Assembly (NCBI GenBank): GCA_910587905.1
Contig: CAJUOF010000298.1
Location: 1 to 13,182 of the forward strand
Reading direction: 5' to 3'
From: an uncultured Lachnospiraceae bacterium
GTDB taxonomy: Bacteria > Bacillota_A > Clostridia > Lachnospirales > Lachnospiraceae
DNA: 13,182 nt
The notes under the pieces were generated by a model. That model was not told the origin of the DNA, ran no database searches, and saw nothing but the letters and a program-made list of their open reading frames with translations. The position numbers and the translations under genes were made by a program. Positions 7,161-13,182 of this stretch are shown one piece after another (position 1 is the first letter of the stretch; each line of letters opens with the position of its first letter).

Positions 7161-8507
7161 TTACTTCCTCCTTCCCGGGATCCACAGAGTGACCGTGGTT
7201 CCTTTTCCCTCCCTGCTGTAAAAGCTCAAAAAAGTCCCGTGGAGGGCGGCGATTTTCTTGCAGAGGGCCAGACCCAGCCCGGCTCCGTTCTGCTTCCGGC
7301 TTCGGGATTTGTCCACCATGTAGAAGGCGTCCTGGACGTGGGAAAGACTTTCCGCCGGTATTCCCCGCCCGTCGTCGCTGACCGTGATCCGGTAGCCCCC
7401 TTCCTCCGGTTCTCCCCGCAGGAAGATCCGACGGCTCCCGGCTTTTTTCGCATTGTCGATCAGATTGATCACTAAAGTTTTCATCAGATCCCATTCCGCG
7501 TTGAGACAGCCTTCCCCGCAGGAAATTCGAAGGACTCTTTCCCCGTCTTTGAAAAAAGGCTCCATGGTCTGTGAAAGGTCCTGGAAAAACTCTTCCGCCG
7601 GGATCTCCTCAAAACAGAACTCTTCATTATCTAATGCAATGAATCGCATCATCTTTTTTGCCAGGGATTCTAACCGCATTCCTTCATTTAAAATATAGCC
7701 GGCGGCCTCCTTTGTCTCCTCCCTGGAAAGCTCCTTCTGGTACAGCGTGTCCGCATAGCCGATGATGGCCGTCATGGGAGTTTTGATCTCGTGGGAAAAA
7801 TCCCCCATGAACTGTTCCTTCCTCACGGCCTCCAGCCGAAGCTCCTCCACCTTCTGCTCCACGGCCTCTGCCATCTGGTTGAAGGACCGGGCCAACTCTC
7901 CGATCTCGTCCCGCCCTGCTTCCTTCACCCGCCCGGAATATTCTCCCATGGCGATTTTATCCGCCGAGCGCTGGAGTCTTTTCAAAGGCTTCACCAGCAC
8001 ATAGGAAATCACTGCCGCCAAAAGGCCGCAGACCAATAACGCCACATAGATGTAATAGCCGTACTGCTGTTCCAGAAGAGCCCGTTCCTCATAAATGCGG
8101 GAAATGTCAGATGCCGTTTTTAAGACCTGCATAACGTCCTCCGAGGGAAGCTCCCCCGCCACGAAAAGCGCATGCCGGCCCTCCGTCTCCCGAACCATAT
8201 AGGTGATCCTCCCGGACTGCTCCATTCCGTCGGAAGCTTCCAGAAGCGCTTCCGAAAAGCCGGGATACAGGACTTCCCCGTCCGGGCCCAGGAGGAGCAT
8301 GCTCCGCTCCCCGAGCTGCTGCTCCCCCGTCCTGGTGCCGCCCATATAGGTCACCATGCGGAGGAACCGGAACTGCTCCAGCTCATGGTTCACCTCCTGC
8401 TCCAGGGCCTGCTCAAAGCTCCTTGAGACCATGCAGTATTCCACACTGCAAAGGGCCAGAATCAGCACCGCCATGAAGGAGAGGAAAATTTTCACAAACA
8501 GACGCAT
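7161..8507 (-). CDS. Membrane sensor histidine kinase
   Basis: With the start at 8507 the product is 448 residues. Transmembrane helices at about 5-25 and 152-172 bracket an extracytoplasmic sensor region of about 125 residues. A HAMP linker follows (about 173-225), then the dimerisation/phosphoacceptor domain with FSHEIKTP and H239. The ATP-binding domain has the N box (N348, N352), G1 motif DDGRGIP at 378-384 and G2 motif GAGLGL at 408-413. It should autophosphorylate and pass phosphate to the regulator encoded just upstream. A longer reading from 8648 exists but would overlap the regulator gene by 137 bases and adds a non-membrane, low-quality N-terminus. The chosen ATG follows the regulator stop by 4 bases and has GGAGGT 8 bases upstream, formed by the regulator's last codons. 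The signal is unknown. Confidence 0.95.
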   Translation of the reverse strand: MRLFVKIFLSFMAVLILALCSVEYCMVSRSFEQALEQEVNHELEQFRFLRMVTYMGGTRTGEQQLGERSMLLLGPDGEVLYPGFSEALLEASDGMEQSGRITYMVRETEGRHALFVAGELPSEDVMQVLKTASDISRIYEERALLEQQYGYYIYVALLVCGLLAAVISYVLVKPLKRLQRSADKIAMGEYSGRVKEAGRDEIGELARSFNQMAEAVEQKVEELRLEAVRKEQFMGDFSHEIKTPMTAIIGYADTLYQKELSREETKEAAGYILNEGMRLESLAKKMMRFIALDNEEFCFEEIPAEEFFQDLSQTMEPFFKDGERVLRISCGEGCLNAEWDLMKTLVINLIDNAKKAGSRRIFLRGEPEEGGYRITVSDDGRGIPAESLSHVQDAFYMVDKSRSRKQNGAGLGLALCKKIAALHGTFLSFYSREGKGTTVTLWIPGRRK

Positions 8508-8511
8508 GAGG

Positions 8512-9165
8512 TCAGACCTCCAACCGATAACCCACCCGGAACACCGTCCGGATCTTGTCCTCCCAGTGAAGCTTTTTCCGAAGTCTCTGGATATGGCAGT
8601 CCAGAGTCCTGGTCTCCCCCGTGTAGAGCTCATTCCAGACTTTCTCATAAAGCTGTTCTCTGGAAAGGGCCACGTTTCTATGCAGGACCAGTTCCTCCAG
8701 AAGACCGTACTCCTTGGCCGTAAGCGTCACCGGCGTCTTTCCCTTCGTCACGGACCGCCCGTCAAAATCCACCGTGACGTCGTCAATGGTCACGGCCCGC
8801 CTGTGGCTCCAGCTCCTCCTCAAGACCGCCTCCACCCTGGCGGAAAGCTCGCTCACCTGAAAGGGCTTGGCAATATAGTCGTCGGCCCCAAGCTTGAGTC
8901 CATGGACCCGCTCCGAAACCTGCCCCTTGGCCGTCACGAAAATGACCGGGATCCCAAAGGGCCTGATGTACTCCAAAAGCTCGTAACCATTGAGTCCCGG
9001 CAGCATAATGTCCAATAAAACCAAAGAATAAGAGGCCCTCTCGATCTGTTTCGCACCCTCCGTCCCTGTCCGCACCCAGTCGCACTGGTAACCTTCGGAC
9101 AAGAGCGTGCGGCACATCAGGATCCCGATGGCCTCTTCATCCTCCACAATCAAAATCTTTTTCAT
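8512..9165 (-). CDS. OmpR/PhoB-family response regulator
   Basis: The 217-residue protein has a receiver domain (about 1-115) with acidic residues E8/D9, phosphoacceptor D52 in LLDIMLPG, T78 and K100 in the IAKPF motif. A winged-helix DNA-binding domain of the OmpR/PhoB type occupies about 125-217, with the typical VTLTAKEYGLLEELVLHRNVALSREQL-like organisation and the ending TVFRVGYRLEV. It is a complete regulator that should act on promoters when phosphorylated by the kinase encoded next to it. The start ATG at 9165 has AAGGGG about 10 bases upstream. It is the first gene of the three-gene signalling operon. A target cannot be named from sequence, although autoregulation at its own promoter is common in this family. 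Confidence 0.96.
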   Translation of the reverse strand: MKKILIVEDEEAIGILMCRTLLSEGYQCDWVRTGTEGAKQIERASYSLVLLDIMLPGLNGYELLEYIRPFGIPVIFVTAKGQVSERVHGLKLGADDYIAKPFQVSELSARVEAVLRRSWSHRRAVTIDDVTVDFDGRSVTKGKTPVTLTAKEYGLLEELVLHRNVALSREQLYEKVWNELYTGETRTLDCHIQRLRKKLHWEDKIRTVFRVGYRLEV

Positions 9166-9192
9166 CCTGTGTCATCCCCTTCCGTCCAGATC

Positions 9193-9225
9193 ATTGTAAC
9201 ACAGAGATGTATACAAGTTGTAAAC
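9193..9225 (-). promoter_or_regulatory. Probable promoter/operator region of the two-component operon
   Basis: On the minus strand a -10-like TACAAT (9193-9198) lies about 28 bases before the regulator start codon. The -35 region is poor (ACAACT with 17-base or TACAAC with 18-base spacing). The spacer contains the perfect palindrome TGTATACA (9208-9215) next to ACAACTTGT (9213-9221). A weak -35 box with a palindrome over it fits an activator- or repressor-dependent promoter, but no binding protein can be assigned. Confidence 0.45.
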
Positions 9226-9247
9226 TTTCCGGAAAAATTCAAAAAGA

Positions 9248-9736
9248 TTAAAATTGTATCCCCGAATCTGTCAGGAGGGTGTCCGGGTGTCCGTCGGCGG
9301 CGGATGTGGCCAAGTGATCGCACCGCTCATTTTCCGGGTGTCCGGCATGGCCCCTGACCCAGCGGAAGGATACCTCATGGGGCTCCTTTGCGCTGAGGAG
9401 CCGTTTCCAAAGGTCCACGTTTTTTACCGGCTCGTTCTTTCCCCGCATCCAGCCCTTTTTGATCCAGCCGTCGATCCAGTGTTCCGTGAAGGCTTTCACC
9501 ACGTAGGAAGAGTCGGAGACCACCTCCACTAGGCAGGGCCGGTTTAACGCCTCCAGGCCCGCAATGACCGCCATCAGTTCCATGCGGTTGTTGGTGGTCT
9601 TTTTGTATCCCCCGGACAATTCCTTTTCGTGGAGCACACCCTTTCCGTCCACGTATTGAAGCACTGCCCCGTAGCCGCCTGGCCCGTCGGGATTCCCTCT
9701 GGCCGAGCCGTCCGTATATAAGGTTACTTTCATCAT
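9248..9736 (-). CDS. rnhA: Ribonuclease HI
   Basis: This enzyme cuts the RNA strand of RNA-DNA hybrids. Starting at ATG 9736 (162 residues) it begins MMKVTLYTDGSARGNPDGPGG, the standard RNase HI opening. Counted from the GTG at 9745 (three residues longer), the catalytic residues are D12 (YTDGS), E56 (TNNRME), D78 (VVSDSS) and D143 (NERCDHLA), with the conserved histidine H133 in VRGHAGH. All active-site residues are present. The GTG at 9745, ATG 9736 and ATG 9733 are all possible starts; GGAAGG sits at a good distance from the ATGs and almost touches the GTG, so I prefer an ATG. The gene follows the MutS-like ATPase gene by about 21 bases and is probably co-transcribed with it. Confidence 0.95.
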   Translation of the reverse strand: MMKVTLYTDGSARGNPDGPGGYGAVLQYVDGKGVLHEKELSGGYKKTTNNRMELMAVIAGLEALNRPCLVEVVSDSSYVVKAFTEHWIDGWIKKGWMRGKNEPVKNVDLWKRLLSAKEPHEVSFRWVRGHAGHPENERCDHLATSAADGHPDTLLTDSGIQF

Positions 9737-9757
9737 ATCAAACACCCTTCCTTTCCT

Positions 9758-11449
9758 TCAAAGCCTCCACTCTCCTGTCTCCACAAACCGCTCCGCCATC
9801 TCCTCTGCGGCGGAGATAATCTTTTCGTCATAACCCATGATGCCCAGAAGCCGGATAGCGTTCTGACTTTTCGCCCGGCCCGCCTCCAGCCGGTAGGAGA
9901 AGGACACGTCCCCATCCTCCACCTGCTCCTCGAAATGATAATTCTCGTAGGGGCCATCCAGGAGGGCCGTCAATTCGATGTCGTGGGTGGCGGCGAAGCA
10001 GAGCACATTTTTTCCCGCCATGCTCTCCAAAATCTTGGAGGAGGCCGAGATGCGCTCCACGGTGTTGGTTCCCCGGAGTACCTCGTCCACAAAGCAGAGC
10101 ACCGGCGTCTCCCCGGAGATGGCGTCGAGGATCCGCTTTAGGGATTTGATCTCTACCATGTAATAACTCTCCTTCGTCTCCAGACTGTCACTGAGGGCCA
10201 TGGAGGAATAGATTCGGAAAAAATCCGCCTCATAGGAGGCTGCCGTCACTGTATAGATGGTCTGGGCCAGGATGGAGCCGATGCCGATGGTCTTTAAGAA
10301 GGTGGATTTGCCAGACGCATTGGAGCCGGTGATCAGCACAGGCTTCTCCGTCCTCATGGAATTGGCCACGGCATGTTCCACCAGAGGGTGGTAGATGGCC
10401 TCGCAGGACAGGGATTTTTCCGGTGTTTCATGAAACACCGGCAGACAGTATTCCTCCACCAGATCCCGGAAGGAACCAATACAGAGGGCAAGTTCCAGCC
10501 GTCCCATGGTCTCCATGAGCCGTTCCAGGATTTGGCCCTTATGCCGGATGGTCTCCGCCATGTTTCGGAACAGGAGCAGATCCAAGTGGGTCATCATGCA
10601 CAGGTAATCCATAACCACCTTGACCAGGTTTCCGCCCACGTCGCTTTTGTCCACCAGAATCCAGGCGTGTCTGCGGATCTCCCGAAAACATTTGCAGTCC
10701 TCTTTCAGCAGCTCTCTGTAGGGGGCAAGAATGGATTCTCCCGCAGAAAGGTCCGCAAGCCTTCCTCCGTATTCCACCAGGTCGGCCACCTGGGACATGC
10801 AGGCAAAGTACACAGCCATATCCCCTTTATATTTGTAATAGGTGATCAGATTGAGAACAATCACTCCGATCAGGGCCGCCACTCCATAGACGGGCTTGAT
10901 GAAAAAGATTCCGACGGCCGCAGCGAGAAGCCCGAGAGCCGCCACATGGGGCCATTTGGGAAAGGAGGGGATAAACGAGAGTTTGCCGATGTAATCGGAG
11001 AGAGCTACCCGGCGCCTGCGTCCCATCTTTCCAAAGCAGACCTTGAACTCCTCCCGGAACTCCCGGTGCTCTCTGAAAAAATCCGCAAGCGCGGAACGCT
11101 CTTCAAGAACCGTTTTGTCAAACTCCGGTGTCCGCAGCACCCAGTACAGATATTCTTCCCCAACGGCGGAATCGGCCGTGTTGAGGAGCAGAAACACGTC
11201 GTCCATTCCCAAGTCATTCCAGGTGATATCGTCGATGAAACTTCGGCCGCCTTTTCTCCGCTCAAAATAATGGGAGATCTTCTCAAATTCCTCCAGCGTA
11301 TATTCCCGCCGGGGGAGCTTCCCCCACTGCTCCCGAATCTGCACCTTCAGCCGCTGTCTCTGCCTCCTGCCCGCGATCACCGACTGAATGAAAAGAAACA
11401 TACACACCACCAGGAAAAATCCCACATACATCGCTGTCTCTTTGTCCAT
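9758..11449 (-). CDS. Membrane-anchored MutS-like ATPase
   Basis: The 563-residue protein carries a MutS-type ATPase at its C-terminus: Walker A GSNASGKST at 375-383, the SLETKESYYMVE signature at 422-433, Walker B LCFVDEVLRGTN at 451-462, the ATHD histidine H489 and a late GRAKSQNAIRLL motif at 524-535. A lever/clamp-like helical region precedes it. It lacks the N-terminal mismatch-recognition domain of canonical MutS (about 850 residues) and the C-terminal Smr nuclease domain of MutS2. Instead it has a hydrophobic N-terminal helix at about 8-26 and a helical pair at about 168-205, so it appears to sit in the membrane. Such MutS-related proteins occur in Clostridia and Bacteroidetes and their role is unclear; classical mismatch repair should not be assumed. 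It lies 48 bases after the beta-CASP gene and just before rnhA. Confidence 0.9.
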   Translation of the reverse strand: MDKETAMYVGFFLVVCMFLFIQSVIAGRRQRQRLKVQIREQWGKLPRREYTLEEFEKISHYFERRKGGRSFIDDITWNDLGMDDVFLLLNTADSAVGEEYLYWVLRTPEFDKTVLEERSALADFFREHREFREEFKVCFGKMGRRRRVALSDYIGKLSFIPSFPKWPHVAALGLLAAAVGIFFIKPVYGVAALIGVIVLNLITYYKYKGDMAVYFACMSQVADLVEYGGRLADLSAGESILAPYRELLKEDCKCFREIRRHAWILVDKSDVGGNLVKVVMDYLCMMTHLDLLLFRNMAETIRHKGQILERLMETMGRLELALCIGSFRDLVEEYCLPVFHETPEKSLSCEAIYHPLVEHAVANSMRTEKPVLITGSNASGKSTFLKTIGIGSILAQTIYTVTAASYEADFFRIYSSMALSDSLETKESYYMVEIKSLKRILDAISGETPVLCFVDEVLRGTNTVERISASSKILESMAGKNVLCFAATHDIELTALLDGPYENYHFEEQVEDGDVSFSYRLEAGRAKSQNAIRLLGIMGYDEKIISAAEEMAERFVETGEWRL

Positions 11450-11497
11450 TGTCCGTTCTTTCTCCTTCTCGATGTTTCGGTCATTCGCATGGCCGAT

Positions 11498-13164
11498 TTA
11501 TCTGGCGCTCCGTATCAATACGCAGGTCAGCCCCGTCAGCCTTTGCAGTTCCTCCTTGATTCTCTCTAACTTCTCCGATGTCTCCCCGTCAGAAACCTTC
11601 ATCTGGAGCTTGCGCTGATCCGGAAGATAGGAGGGATGTTTCAGAAGAACGATCTCTTCTTTCATACAAAGAAGCTGTGCGATACGAAACAATTCATTTT
11701 GATTTACCTTGTCGGAAATGCGGATCCGCCAGCCGGTCTGATCTGCCAATGCCTGCAAAGTCTCTCCATAGGTTCGCCCGAGCTCCGGAGACACGAAGGA
11801 GAGTTCCAAATAGCTCCCCTCCCCATCCTGTTTTAAACTTTTCTTTCCGGGCCGGTGCGGGCATTCCTCAAAACTTTGGTCCACACAGAAAAGGGCCATG
11901 TTCTGCTCAAGCGCCTCCATGGAGGGATCCGAGGGAGAGAAAAAGTCGGAGCTTTCAAATTTCTGCGAACCGAGACCTTCGGCCGCCGTCCCGCTTAAAA
12001 GTAACGTCCACCCGGTCGCCGCCCGAAATTGTTCCGCCGCCGCCTTTTCCTGCACCGGATCCGGCTTTCCGGAAAGGCTCACCTGATAGCACCGTCTCTC
12101 CTGATAATAGGAAATTTTTAAGATCCGTTCTCCCAAAAGCGAAGTGAGCAGAAAAGAGGCCGCACTGTGATTCATGGAGGGAGCAAGCTCCACGCTCCAT
12201 CCGGTAGCCAGCGTAAACTCCTTCGCCGCCTCCCCGAAAGCGTTCTGGTCCTGGGCGTCCGGGTAATCAAATTGCAGAAGGATCTCCTTTTGTCCATAGT
12301 GATAGCTGATCTTTCGGTAGGAGAACGCAGAAAACAGGCGCCGAATCTGGGGCTCCAACTCCTGCATCGTAAGCTCCTTCGGCCTTGACGCTTTTTCGAT
12401 CTCATCCGGCTCACTGGCCTCAAACAGAAAGAGTCTTCTCGCATTGGGCGTGAAATATACACTGCCAAGGAGCTTCTCCTGTATACGCGCAAGGACTTCC
12501 TCGTCAGAAAGCCCTGCTTCATAGTCTGTCTTTCTTCCGTACCAGATTTCGGCGATCTGGGACAGAGAACAGGCCTTCCCGGGATAATGCGCCCTCCAGT
12601 AATCCCAAAGAAGTTTTCCATCCTCCTGCCCAAAAGGGCGCTTCATCTGCATCGTGTCGGAGAGTGGAACAGACCATTGCTTCCGTTTGCTGCGGAGCAG
12701 AATCTCATATCCCTGTCCACATTCCGGCAGATAGACCTGTCTCCGATAATCCTCCGCCGCCAGCTCGCTCCCCAGTTCCTCCATGGCATCCCGGTTTCCG
12801 TGGACCAAAAAAATCCGTCTGGCGGACATGCGGGCAAGAAGTCCTGCGATCTCCGACTTGTCTCCGTGGGCCGAAAGCCCCACCTGTTCAATTTGGCAGT
12901 TTACGGGAACGGTCGCTCCATTGACGGTAAGATTCTTCTCCTCGGAGTCGTCCAAAAGCGCCAGAAGCTGCCGCCCCGGCGATTCCTCGTCCTGATATCC
13001 GGTGAGGATGATACAGGCATTCTCCAGGGGCGCCAGAGCCTTTGCATATTGAGCGCTGGGACCTCCGGAAAGCATGCCCGAGCTGGAAATGAAAAGAACG
13101 GGTCCCTCCGCTTCCACAAGCTCATCCCGCCTTTGCATGGGCGCCACCGGTTGGATCTCCTTTG
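11498..13164 (-). CDS. Beta-CASP metallo-beta-lactamase-fold hydrolase, C-terminal part, with duplicated C-terminal module
   Basis: The N-terminal end is cut off by the contig edge; the frame is open to the adapter junction at 13164, so the GTG at 13147 is not the start. Counting from that GTG, GPVLFISSSGMLSGGPS (15-31), GLSAHGDK (90-97, with H94) and FLVHGNRD (113-120, with H116) are the late motifs of the beta-CASP RNA-processing nuclease group (CPSF73-like, COG1236). The metal-binding HxHxDH motif must lie in the missing part. Residues 288-549 form an extension of about 350 residues with the nuclease end that I do not recognise. It contains two copies of a unit, each with two strand-helix-strand halves ending in TGW or TGL (315, 378, 471 and 538). 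An RNA nuclease or related activity is likely; the extension could bind RNA or protein partners. Probably the first visible gene of an operon with the MutS-like ATPase and RNase HI. Confidence 0.88.
11929..12283 (-). repeat. Internal protein repeat, copy 1 (coding)
   Basis: Residues of about 288-387 of the partial beta-CASP protein form copy 1: strand, helix and ATGWSVEL, then NHSAASFLLTSLL, a hairpin, and a second strand-helix ending ATGWTLLL. Copy 2 occupies about 446-549. The four TGW/TGL sites are spaced 63 and 67 residues within copies and 156-160 between copies. Boundaries are approximate and similarity is at the protein level only. Confidence 0.55.
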
Positions 13165-13182
13165 AGATCGGAAGAGCACACG
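13165..13182 (+). other. Illumina TruSeq adapter sequence at contig end (artefact)
   Basis: The last 18 bases, AGATCGGAAGAGCACACG, are identical to the start of the standard Illumina TruSeq read 1 adapter. They are not part of the organism's genome. The open reading frame of the beta-CASP gene runs through to this junction, so genomic sequence ends at about 13164. Confidence 0.95.

Noticed and set aside
8508..8648. Longer N-terminus for the histidine kinase starting at 8648
   Set aside because: It would overlap the response regulator gene by 137 bases and adds a residue stretch unlike any sensor N-terminus; the ATG at 8507 has a good site and a membrane helix right after it.
10373..11569. 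398-residue open frame on the plus strand
   Set aside because: It is antisense to the MutS-like ATPase gene with no recognisable motif and no supporting ribosome binding site context.
13145..13147. GTG start for the beta-CASP protein
   Set aside because: The frame stays open upstream to the adapter junction, and beta-CASP proteins need several hundred more N-terminal residues including the metal-binding motif.

Overview
The window is a continuous stretch of bacterial chromosome in which every convincing gene lies on the minus strand, so transcription runs from high to low coordinates. The gene content points to an endospore-forming Clostridia member, probably Lachnospiraceae: the sporulation pair yqfC-yqfD next to rpsU, a Clostridia-type alanyl-tRNA synthetase, strong AGGAGG-type ribosome binding sites, and fairly GC-rich coding sequence between short AT-rich promoter regions. 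The last 18 bases match the start of the Illumina TruSeq read adapter, so the right edge is the raw end of an assembled contig. Genus is inference; no rRNA or tRNA is present to fix it.

In the direction of transcription, the first block (13164 to 9248) holds the C-terminal 555 or so residues of a beta-CASP metallo-beta-lactamase-fold protein with an unusual duplicated C-terminal region, then a membrane-anchored MutS-like ATPase, then ribonuclease HI. Spacing is short (48 and 21 bases), so this looks like one transcription unit dealing with nucleic acids.

The second block (9221 to 6101) has its own promoter region and encodes an OmpR/PhoB-type response regulator, a two-pass membrane sensor histidine kinase and a single-pass membrane protein of unknown function. 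All are 4 bases apart, which suggests one signalling unit.

The third block (6038 to 3207) has a clear promoter, then a 42-residue membrane peptide whose stop codon overlaps the start of alaS. A further strong promoter (3127-3154), followed by a leader hairpin, drives rpsU (58 residues). An intrinsic terminator follows rpsU, and yqfC and yqfD then overlap by 8 bases.

Downstream of yqfD the phoH gene usual in this neighbourhood is absent. There is instead a degraded zone of about 680 bases with a fragment of a DUF1703/AAA-ATPase-like protein, and then a promoter and the first 214 codons of a eukaryotic-like serine/threonine protein kinase that runs off the left edge. No CRISPR array, insertion sequence or structural RNA gene was recognised. 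The most unusual items are the duplicated C-terminal module of the beta-CASP protein, the small membrane peptide coupled to alaS, and the signalling operon with an uncharacterised third member.
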